From NCBI GenBank assembly GCA_028671895.1, contig CM053802.1:40896201-40960200 (forward strand): a stretch of DNA of 64,000 nt. Direction: 5' to 3'. Made by a program: the position numbers and the translations under genes. This DNA comes from Oenanthe sinensis (Eukaryota; Streptophyta; Magnoliopsida; Apiales; Apiaceae). Positions 1-10,380 of this stretch are shown in pieces. Numbering within the stretch: position 1 is the stretch's first letter; each line of letters starts with the position of its first letter. The notes below the pieces were generated by a model, which was not told the origin of the DNA, searched no databases, and saw nothing but the letters and a program-made list of their open reading frames with translations.

Positions 1-68
1 CTACCATTTCTTATCTGAGTTGAGTTGTCATCTAATTATTACAAATAGGCCTATGAATATGCCTTTCA
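1..68 (-). mobile_element. probable end of an LTR interrupting element B
   Basis: Read on the minus strand, the reverse transcriptase of element B is in register through the residues ARLEA and then loses all resemblance to the family. The break is at a TG (plus-strand CA at 67-68), and the new sequence begins TGAAAGGCA, almost the same as the start of B's own LTR (TGAAAGGCAG). This fits an LTR inserted into the gene, with ctgcc (69-73) as the expected target duplication. The other end lies outside the window, so this is inference. Confidence 0.4.
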
Positions 69-774
69 CTGCCTCAAGTCTTGCAACTGGAGCGTAGGTC
101 TCATCATAATCAATACCTTCTTTTTGAGAATAACCCTTCGCTACCAAACGAGCCTTGTTTCGTGTTACAAGTCCATCTTCATCCAGTTTATTTCTGAATA
201 TCCACTTAGTTCCAATTACTGATCAGTTCTTTGGTCGGGGTACCAGTTTCCAAACTTTCTGCCTTTCAAACTGATTGAGCTCCTCTTGCATTGTAATTAC
301 CCAATCAGCATCACCAAGAGTTTCTTTTATTTCTTTAGGTTCAAGTTTGGACAAGAACCCATAGTACAAGCAGATATTAGCCATGTCAGCTCTTGTAGTT
401 CTTCTAGTAGTCACACCGGCGTCTGGATCACCAATGATTAATTCTAACGGATGGTCTCTACTCCATACCCGTTCCTTTGGTAAATGTCTTAATGATTCAG
501 TTTGATTTTCTGAATTGTTATGTTGACTACTTGTGTTATTTCTACTAACTGCCCCTGAGTTAGTGCCAGCTCCTGCAGAACTAGTGTCATCTCTTCTTGA
601 GTTTTGAGTACTTGTCTTTGAGCTGCTATTTACTCCCCCTGAGTTGTTGTCGGACTGTGTTAAAGAAGTTTCTTCAAATCTTTCATTAGACTCAGGTATT
701 TCTTCTCGAACACTTGGTATATTTGTTGTAACAACCAACTCAGGTTCATCCTCAACTTCATCCAAGTCCAGATT
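69..774 (-). pseudogene. Element B pol: linker and N-terminal reverse transcriptase
   Basis: This region continues in the integrase frame after an in-frame stop at 775-777. A Ser/Asn/Thr-rich, low-complexity linker of about 100 residues follows, typical of the Copia integrase-RT connection. The start of the reverse transcriptase comes next, with the hallmarks DADWVITMQEELNQF, VWKLVPRP, GTKWIFRNKLDEDG, KARLVAKGYSQ and DYDETYAPVARLEA. A TGA stop replaces a sense codon just after VPRPKN (about 220-222). The rest of the enzyme, including the YVDD active site, is absent because of the break at 68. Identification is firm; the product cannot be functional. Confidence 0.88.
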
Positions 775-1563
775 CTAAAATTTTAGGGACTCATGATCAT
801 GATTATCTTTAAAAATTGATGGGAGTTTGGTGTCGTCGAATCTGACATTGTAGCTCTCAATCACTTTTCGATCATTCACTAAGAATACCCGATAAGCTGC
901 CACCATATCTGTAGAATAACCCACAAATATCCCTTCACATGCTTTTGCCTCAAACTTGCCTAGATTTTCATCGTCTATAAGTACGTAGCATTTAGTTCCA
1001 AAGACATGAAAGTATTTGATTGTTGGTCTTCTGTTATTCATTAGTTCACATGGTGTCTTTTCTTTATCTTTTATAATCAAGGTTCTATTCTGAGTGTAAC
1101 ACACTGTACTCACTATTTCGGCCCAAAAGTATAGAGGAAGTTTTGATTCATACAACAAAGTTCTTGCTGCTTCAACCAATGTTCTGTTCTTCCTTTCAAC
1201 TATTTCATTTTGCTGTGGAGTTCTCGGGGCAGAGTACTGATGACGTATTCCTTTAGAAATACAGAAATCATTCAGTATTGCATTTTTAAATTCAGTGCCA
1301 TTGTCTGATCTAATCGTCTTCATAGTGAGTGTTGAAACATTCTCAATTTCAGTGATGTAATCAATGATTTGGAAAGGTACATCGTCTTTTGTCATAACGA
1401 ACAATACCCATGTATACTTGGAGAAGTCATCCACGATTACCAATGCATATCTTTTCCTAGATAAAGATATGACATTCATTGGGCCAAATAAATCCATATG
1501 TAGGAGTTGTAGAGGCTCGGTGATGCTAGAAATTTCTTTGCTCTTATGCGACGCTCGCTTTGA
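775..1563 (-). pseudogene. Element B integrase
   Basis: This is the retroviral-type integrase that joins element cDNA to the genome. In the open stretch starting at 1497 all three catalytic acidic residues are visible: Asp2 (in MDLFGP), Asp65 (in RSDNGTEF) and Glu101 (in EIVERKNRTL). The last two are 35 residues apart, the classical D,D35E spacing. The C-terminal part has the Copia signatures YFWAEIVSTVCYTQNR, KYFHVFGTKCYVL and GIFVGYS. It is continuous in frame with the preceding GAG-pre-integrase domain except for one TAG stop at 1564-1566. It is the best-preserved domain of element B. Confidence 0.92.
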
Positions 1564-2137
1564 CTATCCCATTTCACAGGCTTCACAGAGTCCTTTAGGA
1601 GCAAACTCCATTTGAGGTAGATCTTTCACCAATTCTCGTCTTGCGAGAGCATTCATCATTTTGAAGTTTAAGTGAGATAGTTTTTTATGCCATAACCAGC
1701 TTTCATCATCTGAAGCTTTGCTATAGAAACAAGTGACTTCATTCCGGTTTGCCGAATCTATATCAGCAACAAACAGATCTGCCTTTCGAACTCCTCTCAA
1801 AGCCAACGAACCTTCCTTAATGTGAGTGATTGATACACCTTTCTTATTGAAGATAATTTCGTATCCTTTGTCACAAAATTGACTGATACTCAACAGATTG
1901 TGTCTCAATCCCTCAACATAGGAAATATCTTCAATGATGACATTACCAGTTTTCAATTTTCCATATCCCTTTGTCACTCCTATGCTGTCATCTCCAAAGG
2001 TGACATAAGGGCCGGCCTTCATAACCAATTTTGTAAGTAGGGACTTGTCTCCTGTCATATGCCTTGATGCTCCACTATCTAGCACCCATATAACTTTATT
2101 TCTTTTCTGTTTAATGCCCTGCAATGACAGATTGATT
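1564..2137 (-). pseudogene. Element B protease and GAG-pre-integrase domain
   Basis: The aspartic-protease active site appears as WVLDSGASRHMTGD, with the Asp-Ser-Gly codons at 2071-2079. It is followed by VTFGDDS and the flap-like strands usual in Copia proteases. The zinc-binding integrase N-terminal (GAG-pre-integrase) region follows, with WLWHKKLSHLNFKMMNAL and the paired cysteines of LCEACEMG. The domain runs straight into integrase apart from a single TAG stop. Upstream, a frameshift near 2137 separates it from the gag linker ending GPNQSWVPKN. The protease would process the polyprotein within virus-like particles. Confidence 0.88.
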
Positions 2138-2365
2138 AGGCGTTCTTCGGAACCCAAGATTGATTGGGCCCAGCTTTTCTATAAGATCGAGAATTATCAG
2201 ATTTAGCAACAGGAGATGCACCTTCTTTATCATTCCTAGAGCTTTCGACTTTGTCTTTTCCTTTTTCAGACTTAACAGATTTGTTAGTCTTAGGAGAAGG
2301 CTTGTCACTCCTAACTTTAGGAGGACTGGCAGTCTTAGCTCTTACATGCTTCTTTTTGACATTAG
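2138..2365 (-). pseudogene. Element B gag C-terminal basic linker
   Basis: The minus-strand frame reads as a Lys/Ser-rich stretch (VKKKHVRAKTASPPK, KSVKSEKGKDKVESS) ending in GPNQSWVPKN, the motif that precedes the protease in SIRE-like elements. It was joined to the second zinc-knuckle region now at 6762-6992 before element A1 landed between them. The five bases attag at 2361-2365 are one half of A1's target duplication. Confidence 0.75.
2361..2365. repeat. Target-site duplication of element A1 (left)
   Basis: The bases attag lie directly before the TG of the A1 5' LTR and recur at 6762-6766 directly after the terminal CA of its 3' LTR. A perfect 5-bp duplication is what Copia integrases leave. 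Confidence 0.93.
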
Positions 2366-3836
2366 TGTTAGTAATTGTGCTCTAGAGACAATACTTTTTA
2401 TATTTTAAGGAAAATATTTATTATTAAGGATTATGTTTTATTGATTATTATTTATTTATTATGTTTTATTTACTGCGTAATAAATTGAAAGCATAATAAA
2501 TGTCCTTGGAATTTTGATACGTATTATATATCTTTAAGTATGTGACTTAAAAATGAGATTATATGAATATTATCTTATTCCTAAAATTCCTTAGTCGAGT
2601 ATTATTATTTAAGGACAATAATAATGCACAAAGACTAGTATGTTTCTTGATAGATGACCACATCTCATTGGTCATAGGTATGGTGATACTAAAGTCAAGA
2701 ACATAAGTGCATGTCTCAATGCATGGCACTGAAATGACCCGCCGTGAGATTCTACAATTTAAATAAGTGTCATAAGTAATTCTCACTGTGATAATGGTGT
2801 AATGATCTTTAGACCAAAAATTATTATATTTCTATATGAGAATTAATATAATTTGATTACATTAAAAGTTACCTTTGATCGGGTGATGATAAAAGTGGAA
2901 ATTGGGTATATTATGAATCGTATGAGAAATATGAATGATCTAGATGGGATTTAATCCTCCTAATCTTAGGAGTGATATTATTGGCTTCTTGTTTGAGTGA
3001 GACTATGAAATGCACGGCCGTGCTCAAATGTTGATTTGATTTTAATAGTCTACTCATCGATCAAGAAAATAAAGATTAAATTATGAAGAGGATGACACGA
3101 GACATGCCTTGAGTTTAATTTATAATATCAAGATTAAAGGGATTATATTACATGGAACATTATTCACGAAAGGCTTAATCGAATCACCGATTTATTATTA
3201 TTACTTAGGTAGCAATAATGTATTACTAGATGCCGCTCATTATTTACAATTTTAATTAGATATTAAAATTGTTGCCAACGTAATAATAACCTAGGGTCAC
3301 ACACAAAGAACGCTTGAAGGAGAAATAATTTAAATTGTGAATTTAAATTAAATAAGTAATTTATTTTATTTATGATATTAATTAAGTATGACTTAATTAA
3401 TTATATAAATAGAATAAATGAATTATTTAAACTAATTCCAAAATTAATAATTAATTAATTAAGTGAGACTTAATTAAATAATTTAGAATTTTGGATTAGT
3501 ATTAATTATAATTGGATTATAATTAGAAAACTTATTCCTCTCTCTATATAATCTCTTTATGGACTGATTTAATAACAGAGACATATTTTTACTAAAACTC
3601 TAGCCGTTTTGAGAAAAGAGGAAGATAGAGAGAGAGAGAGAGAAACAGTTTTCGGGTGCTAGTACACATCAATCCTTCATGAAAAGTGTACGTGTGGATA
3701 CCGTAGAGCGTAGATCACGAGAGCGGGATACGTGGTGATTAAACAAGCTTTGGACCTCCATTAATCTTCCATTAATGAACTGTTAAAGCTTCGAAAGGTA
3801 TTTATTCTTTATCTCCGAATTAAATCTTTTGTTTTC
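2366..3836 (+). repeat. A1 5' LTR (3' end missing)
   Basis: It starts TGTTAGTAATTGTGC like all family-A LTRs read in the transcription direction. A TATA-like box (tctatataat, 3543-3552) precedes a GA-rich run near 3625-3642 and the conserved block ending tttgttttcgc. The last roughly 95 bases expected in an intact family-A LTR are not in normal order but partly inverted just downstream. Confidence 0.88.
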
Positions 3837-3909
3837 GCTCTGATACCATTGAAGGGTTTCGAGGCACAAATGCAGTGGAATAAACGCGAAAAATAAATCA
3901 AAATAGCGA
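3837..3909 (-). other. Inverted LTR-end/primer-binding-site segment in A1
   Basis: In normal family-A elements the LTR end is followed by one base and then TGGTATCAGAGC. Here the complement of that primer site (gctctgatacca, 3837-3848) comes first. It is followed by the LTR terminus read backwards (tgaagggtttcg onwards to aaaatagcga). The leader then resumes in normal orientation at about 3910, with roughly 370 bases lost. A short segment spanning the LTR/leader junction has therefore flipped, plausibly by template switching during reverse transcription or by faulty repair. Confidence 0.85.
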
Positions 3910-5463
3910 TTAGATGTGGTTACAGACCCCAAAACGGTGATTTATTATTTTCTGAAAATTATATGATTTTCTAAAATTTTGAGTATATGTATGTATATAT
4001 TATGAATATATGATATTCATGTGATGTATAATCATGTGATGATTGTATGTATCACTGTGTATGTATATATGATATATTCTTGTTCTTGTTTTGATGATTG
4101 TATATGATACGATTTCTAAAACACCCTCAGATTTGGTGAAATCTTATTGTCGTATCCGATTTTCGCAAACGATATGTGTTTTCTGACTGGAATCGGGCCA
4201 ATGAACAAAACTAATAGCTATACTAACATCGACGGGTCTGTAAGGCGTTTGACGTCGTTAAGAGCCTAGAAACAGCGATTTATTGTCTTTAGAAATCTGT
4301 TTTTAATTTTTTGAAATTTCGAAATTTGTTATATATGATTATATGATATGTTTATATAATTTGAGATATATTATATGTGTTATGTGATAGCATGGTGGAT
4401 GATTATGGCCTAAAGACCCATAGTATAGTGGTTTTGATTTATGGGTTTGGTTTCTAAATACGACTTGCATGTCATTTATTCATTGTAATTTAATTATCTT
4501 GAATGTAACTCGAGTTCTTCTTGTAATTTCATTAGAATAGTTTTATTTTTATTATTCAATGTAATTATCAATGAAGACTTGCAAGCAAGGAGGCGATCCA
4601 AAAGGGGATGATGGAGCAATGAAGAAAGAAGACATGTAATAGATAATATTTTTAAAAACACCATAGACTGACCTTGATATTTCCATTAGCTTGGAAAGAT
4701 CACATAGGATGGGGCCATAACCAAACACGTTTAATTTATGCACATTACATATATGTATATGATTTCATGTATTGGTATGTATGCGTAGATATAATCGAGA
4801 TGCATGTTAAATATTGATTAATCATGTATGTTTTAGATACGACACCCATGCCATGCTTGCTTAAGAAAGATAAAATCTGTAACGATTCAAGATTTTAAAA
4901 TTGAACAAACGATCATGAGATTCTTGTGTTTATGAAACACAGTATTAAATATGAATTTTCTTTTTCTGATATGGGGAGATTTTGTCAAAAGCAGATTATT
5001 AGTTTAATTCGTAAGGAAGTTGGGTTTTAAGTGAAACCGCTTGTGACTTCTCCGACGACCTGGAAATCAATCCATTGACGAATATTGAAATGAATTATTT
5101 GATCAAGGAAAAATTGAGAATCTCTTTATGATGGGATCATGATCGTTCATATAAACAATAAAAATCCCTAAATACATATTAAGTTAATCAGATGCCTTCC
5201 AATATTTAATACTCGTCAAGATCTAGATTGAGAAGGAGTGGGTTTGCCAAAGCAAGGTGCTTTTATCAATCATGGGAAGACGTGATAAGTAAGTGTACTT
5301 AGTTTGTTGAAACATTGGGTCTAACTTAACTAAATCATCACAATAGGATTGTGGGTTTAGAGGCATAGAGTTTAGTGAGATTTATTGGATAAATGTGTAC
5401 AAATGGTTGTTCCACAAAACTTTCCAAGAGTTATAATTAATATAATCGACAAATGTTGTCTAA
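3910..5463 (+). other. A1 leader (untranslated internal region)
   Basis: Non-coding leader sequence matching, in reverse orientation, the region between primer site and gag of A4, A5 and C. Landmarks are the block near 4130-4260 (fragments atatgtgttttctgactgga and aatcgggccaatgaac), the block near 4690-4745, and the block gggtctaacttaac near 5330. Short open frames here run antisense to the element and are not conserved as proteins. The leader stops at 5463, where it fuses to LTR sequence. Confidence 0.8.
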
Positions 5464-6761
5464 CTGGAATGACCCGCCGTGAGATTCTACATGTTAAATA
5501 AGTGTCATAAGTAATTCTCACTGTGATAATGGTGTAATGATCCTTAGACCTGAAATCATTATATTTCTATATGAGAATTGATGTAATTTGATTACGATTC
5601 TACATGTTAAATAAGTGTCATAAGTAATTCTCACTGTGATAATGGTGTAATGATCCTTAGACCTAAAATCATTATATTTCTATATGAAAATTGATGTAAT
5701 TTGATTACATTAAAAGTTACCTATGACCGGGTGATGATAAAAGTGAAAATTGGGTATATTATGAATCGTATGAGAAATATGAATGATCTAGATGGGATTT
5801 AATCCTTCTAATTTTAGGAGTGATATTATTGGCCTCTTGTTTGAGTGAGACTATGAAATGCACGGTTGTGCTCAAATGTTGATTTGATTTTAATAGTCTA
5901 CTCATCGATCAAGAAAATAAAGATTAAATTATGAAGAGGATGACAAGAGACATGCCTTGAGTTTAATCTATAATATCAAGATTAAAGGGATTATATTACA
6001 TGGAACATTATTCACGAAAGGCTTAATCGAATCACCGATTTATTATTATTACTTGGGTAACAATGATGTATTACTAGATGCCGCTCATTGTTTACAATTT
6101 TAATTAGATATTAAAATTATTGTCAACGTAATAATAACCTACAGGGTCACACACAAAGAACGCTTGAAGGAGAAATAATTTAAATTGTGAATTTAAATTA
6201 AATAAGTAATTTATTTTATTTATGATATTAATTAAGTATGACTTAATTAATTATATAAATAGAATAAATGAATTATTTAAACTAATTCCAAAATTAATAA
6301 TTAATTAATTAAGTGAGACTTAATTAAATAATTTAGAATTTTGGATTAGTATTAATTATAATTGGATTATAATTACAAAACTTATTACTCTCTCTATATA
6401 ATCTCTTTATGGGCTGATTTAATGACAAAGACATATTTTTACTAAAACCCTAGCCGTTTTGAGAAAAGAGGAAGATAGAGAGAGAGAAGCAGTTTTTGGG
6501 TGCTAGTACACATCAATCCTTCATGAAAAGTGTTCGTGTTGATACCGTAGAGCGTAGATCGCGAGAGCGGGATACGTGGTGATTAAACAAGCTTTGGACC
6601 TCCATTAATCTTCCATTAATGAACTGTTAAAGCTTCGAAAGGTATTTATTCTTTATCTCTGAATTAAATCTTTTGTTTACACATGGATCCTGCGGAGGGT
6701 TTCGCTATTTTGATTTATTTTTCGCGTTTATTCTGCTACGTTTGTTCCTCGAAACCTTTCA
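5464..6761 (+). repeat. A1 partial 3' LTR
   Basis: This is an LTR missing its first part: it begins at ctggaatgacccgccgtgag, a mid-LTR position, and ends in CA at 6760-6761 followed by the target duplication. It contains a 113-bp tandem duplication (5483-5708). The end includes the normal, uninverted terminus cgtttgttcctcgaaacc, unlike the 5' copy. Confidence 0.88.
5483..5708 (+). repeat. 113-bp tandem duplication inside the A1 3' LTR
   Basis: The unit gattctacatgttaaataag...ttgattac occurs at 5483-5595 and again at 5596-5708 with only a couple of base differences. Other family-A LTRs have one copy, so this is a private duplication. Confidence 0.93.
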
Positions 6762-7619
6762 ATTAGAACTAGCAGAAGAATTTAGACATGATTGGCTAGT
6801 TGCATTCATCTAGGTCATAAACATTTGCATGACGTTAAAAGTGTGTGGCATACAATTTGGTTGACCACATTGTGCATGATTCTGATGCATGTTATTCATT
6901 GTGTGTGGTTCAGGTATGGCATGTGCAACAGGAATATTCATGTTATATTTACATACATAAGAAAGATGTTCAGTTGATTTACAGTGATAACATCTTTTCT
7001 TTATTCATTATGCCTTAACCTCTTTTAAGCCTTTTTCCTTTTTACTCTGTTGTTTAACAACCTTAGCTCCTAATCCTGGTCTAGACTCATCTCTAGGGGA
7101 ATTGATTTTAACTGATTTAGTAGGAGTTATAGGTTGTTCTTTCTTCCGATCTTCCATTTCAATCTCATATCTAACTAACAAATCAGTCTCTCCTTCTTCA
7201 CGAGGAACGAAGTGTTTAAAGATAGGTTTGACAGCAGATTTAAGAATTGTAGGTATTTCCTTTTTAATCTCACTGGAACTAGTGTCTACAGGTCTTTTTC
7301 CTTCTTTCTTAGATAAGTTAGAATAGTCAAGTCCTACACCGACTCCAGTTATCTTCTTAAATGTGTCACTATCAACATTCACTTTACTTGCTGTTAGTTT
7401 ATAAGCTTCACATTTAGTTTCTAACTCAGCTAGTTTATTCCTAAGACATGCTTCTATTTCATATTTAAGGTTGAGCTTGTGTTCCAAAGTTTTAATAGAG
7501 TCTCTTAGGGAAGTATCTATAGTGCAAGCAACCTCTAATTCTTCTACTTTTGCCTCAAGCCTTCTGCATTTAGCAACAAGTGTTTTCTGTTTTTTTGAGA
7601 AGTATTTAGGTTTTTGCAC
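6762..7619 (-). pseudogene. Element B gag: coiled-coil region and second zinc knuckle
   Basis: The protein is Lys/Glu-rich with heptad-like spacing (KCRRLEAKVEELEVAC, KTLEHKLNLKYEIEACLRNK), consistent with a coiled coil over about residues 10-80. It continues to KKEKGLKEVKA, then two in-frame stops. In the same frame follows a canonical CCHC zinc knuckle, CYHCKSTEHLSYVC (6951-6992). A further stop lies between the knuckle and the A1 insertion site. In large-gag Copia elements this segment lies between capsid/nucleocapsid and protease. It overlaps the upstream gag piece by a frameshift near 7544-7619. Confidence 0.8.
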
Positions 7620-8968
7620 AACATATAGATCTCTTCGCTAAGAGCCCCGTTCTGCACCTTATAATCATCAATAAACATTTCTTCTTTAAGGGTTAGAACT
7701 GGTACCTCTTGTTCATCTGATGTCTCAGCCATGAGGGCAAAGTTTGCTGTATGGGTAACTTCTTCCTCATCTGAATCATCCCAAGCTCTGCTTTCTGTTA
7801 CAACTAAAGCTCTCTTTCCATGTCTTTCCTTCACCAGGGCTTCATACTTGCTTTTGAGGGCTTCATAAGTTTCTTTGGGATATATCTATTTCGGCTTCTT
7901 GCAATCTGTAGCAAAATGTCTAGCTTCACCATAATTATAGCATTTGAACTTCATTTTGAAATCCAAAGGTGATTTGTAGCTGGTACTCTTGCTTTTCCCT
8001 TTATAACCTTGAGAACTACCACCACCCTTAGTAACCGATAGTAAGATGAAGATTTTCTCTGTGGTCGGTTACTCTTTCTGAATCTTATGTTGCTGAACTT
8101 CCTTGCCATGTATGCCACGACACTATCATCCATGTTGTCCAGCTCTTCTTGGGTGAAGTAGTCATCATCACTTTTTGACGTGCACTCATCATCATTTTCA
8201 ACTTGATGTGGTGCAGGTGATGATCTAGGTTTTTCTGCAATCATTGCCTTTTTAGACTCTTCTTCATCAGCAATTAATCCTGATGCAGCTTCCTTTCCTC
8301 TTGAATCATTATCCCATGCTTGATCTTGAAGGGTCTCCAGCTCATAGGTCTTTAAAATTCCATAATATTCTTCCAGAGAAGTTGTATGCAAATCTCTGGT
8401 TTCTCTAACAGCGTAGACTCTATGTTCAATGCTCTTTGGCTGGTTCCTTAGATATCTCATGTTGACTTCAACCATGGGGAGAGTTACACCTCTCAGATTC
8501 AAATCCAACACTAACTGAATGAATCTTAGATAGACATCTGTTATGCATTCTCCTTTTTTTATTCTGAAGGTTTCATACTCCATCTTGAGTATAAGTGTTT
8601 TGTTGCTTCTGACCTCAGCGGTACCTTCCATGACGACCTCTATTTTATCCCAAATCTTCTTCGATGTAGTTAGTCCTTTGACTACATTAAACATCTCATG
8701 ATCTAGGGATTCCATCAATTTTTGTCGAACGGATGTATCGAAAGCTATTTGCTCCTTATCAGCATCTGAAAAGTCCGCTGCCTTCTTAGGCTCAGACCGT
8801 TGTGGAACAATCACATCTCCTTCCATATGCTCAGGAACAACAACCCTTGTCAAGGACTTCCAGATATTCAGGATTGACGGACTCAAGGTAAAGTTTCATT
8901 CTCAACACCCATTCTTCATAGTGATCTCGGTCGAACATTGGAATTTTGAAATGATTTTTAGGTGCCAT
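7544..8968 (-). pseudogene. Element B gag: UBN2-type capsid region and first zinc knuckle
   Basis: The ATG at 8966-8968 starts MAPKNHFKIPMFDRDHYEEW, the typical N-terminus of plant Copia gag. A one-base frameshift near 8845 shifts the frame to the long stretch with VRQKLMESLDHEMFNVVKG, KKIWDKIEVVMEGTAEV and FRIKKGECITDVYLRF, which is the UBN2/gag-polypeptide fold. Another frameshift precedes the nucleocapsid knuckle at 7901-7942, which reads CYNYGEARHFATDC: the second zinc ligand is Tyr instead of Cys. A stop then follows before the acidic segment WDDSDEEE. Gag would form the particle and bind RNA; this copy cannot. Confidence 0.88.
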
Positions 8969-9709
8969 CTTAATGTAGATTTAAAGTAGAGATAATAAAC
9001 TTTTCTTATTACTTGAGTAATAATTAAAAGAAAATCGAATTATCTCAGAATAAACATGGTTACCAAAAAAAAATTCCTAAGTACCCAAGACTAGGCTGTG
9101 TAGAAACTCTATGTAGAACTTTTGCCTTAGTCGAAATTTCACTAAGTAGAGATTTTGCTCAAGTCAAAATTTCTAAGTAGAAAATCTCAAGTAAAAATTC
9201 TATGTAGAACTTTTGGTCCTTAGAGAAAATTTGATGCAGGTCATTTTTAATATTGAATAAACAATATTATTTTCACACTTTTTGACTTTTGTGTCTTTTC
9301 TCACCTAACTCACTTAACACCCACGTGACAGGTACAGAGTAATCTTTATTATCTTTTTGTGCAGTGAGAAAGTTGTCCAATCAAAAGTCAATAACACCTT
9401 TTTCACTTTTTGTCTTTTGAAAAAGGGAATCAAAAGTTGTTGGGTTTGTCTTCTTTATCAAGAACAGTGATGACTTCTTGAAGAACACCAAGAATCAAAG
9501 TACCCAGAATAATTCACAAAAATTATCTAAAATCCACCCAAGCTAAATAATCACACCTGGAGTATTTAAATAATTTTTAGGATGAGTTTTCACTGATAAA
9601 ATATTTAAAGCACACTTTTCAAGAAAAGCTTGAAAAGTAGATCTAGAAATGAAAACTCACAAATCTTCTACCAAACACAAGAATCTATGTTTTGTATGTT
9701 AAACATATT
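8969..9709 (-). other. Element B leader between primer site and gag
   Basis: There is no coding signal. Between about 9090 and 9235 there are several copies of a degenerate motif resembling ctatgtagaacttttg and aagtagaaaattt, also present in this element's LTR. The gag ATG context is at the low-coordinate end. The rest is AT-rich sequence. Confidence 0.7.
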
Positions 9710-9721
9710 GCTCTGATACCA
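9710..9721 (-). promoter_or_regulatory. Primer-binding site of element B (initiator tRNA-Met)
   Basis: The minus strand reads TGGTATCAGAGC, the standard plant Copia primer site complementary to the 3' end of initiator tRNA-Met. It lies two bases inside the LTR end, fixing both the orientation and the LTR boundary. Confidence 0.95.
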
Positions 9722-9739
9722 ATTGTTAGGTCCAAATGT

Positions 9740-9764
9740 GTTGTAGAGGGGTGGTGAATACAAC
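9740..9764 (-). other. C-loop hairpin near the LTR B end
   Basis: The minus strand reads GTTGTA, a 13-base loop TTCACCACCCCTC, then TACAAC: a perfect 6-bp stem. Equivalent hairpins with different stems occur in LTRs F, G, J and K at the same distance from the LTR end. Confidence 0.75.
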
Positions 9765-10129
9765 TTTTTAACTTTATGAAGCAATAAATATTATGTAATA
9801 AATGAACACAATGATTCAAGGAATATATGTCTTATATATAACTTGAAAGAGTTGCTACAACATTCATTACAATAGTACAACAGAAGTAAAAAGGGTAGTA
9901 AATGATACTAAGCTCTGTGAATACTCTCTCTCTCTCTTTTACAAGTGTTTCTCTCAAATATTGCTCTCTTTCAAAATGTTACACGAGTACTTCTATTTAT
10001 ACTACTTGTAATATATGACTTGTAGTCTTCAACAGATAAGATATGAGTGGTCCAATGTTGTCCACGTAAATCTTATCTTGTCTTGAAAGCTTGGAAATAG
10101 CCAACCAGATGATGCCATGTGTCATGTTG

Positions 10130-10380
10130 AAATTGTCATCTATGTAGAATTTCTACATAGGAATTTCTACTTACCATCTCGAACATTTAAGTAGAACTTC
10201 TACATATGAATTTTCTACTTACACTCTATCTCGAATATTTAAGTAGAACTTCTACATAGGAATTTCGAGATAGCTTCCTTCCTGTGTACTTAGAAAATAT
10301 TCCACTTTCAGAATTTCTACTTGGCTCTAAGTAGAAACTTATCTAGAATTTCTAGATAGAAATTTCTACATAGGTTCCCC
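10130..10380. repeat. Array of palindromic GTAGAA/TTCTAC units in LTR B
   Basis: Repeated, partly palindromic units built on taagtagaacttctacatag. The cleanest is a 21-bp palindrome at 10140-10160 with ten-base arms. Further copies lie near 10190-10270 and 10315-10370. In an LTR such arrays usually lie in the U3 promoter region. Confidence 0.75.

Larger units (their letters stand above)
2366..6761 (+). mobile_element. Element A1: deleted, rearranged family-A Copia element
   Basis: A complete insertion with TG...CA ends and a perfect 5-bp target duplication (attag). It has a 5' LTR, a local inversion of the LTR/primer-site junction, part of the family-A leader, and then jumps directly into the middle of a 3' LTR. 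No gag or pol sequence remains. The leader matches, in reverse orientation, the leaders of A4 (41254-43428) and A5 (55560-57729). It interrupts element B, so it is younger than B. With its primer site inverted it cannot replicate. Confidence 0.92.

Noticed and set aside
2559..2786. Recurring open frames of about 75 codons in every family-A LTR (also 26002-26229, 37356-37583, 51652-51879, 58865-59056)
   Set aside because: They lie in the LTR, antisense to element transcription, and recur only because the LTRs are homologous. Substitutions between copies do not favour synonymous changes in any obvious way.
3620..3645. GA microsatellite (also TC runs near 26826 and 9925)
   Set aside because: Simple-sequence run present in most family-A LTRs near the leader end and in LTR B; ordinary length variation.
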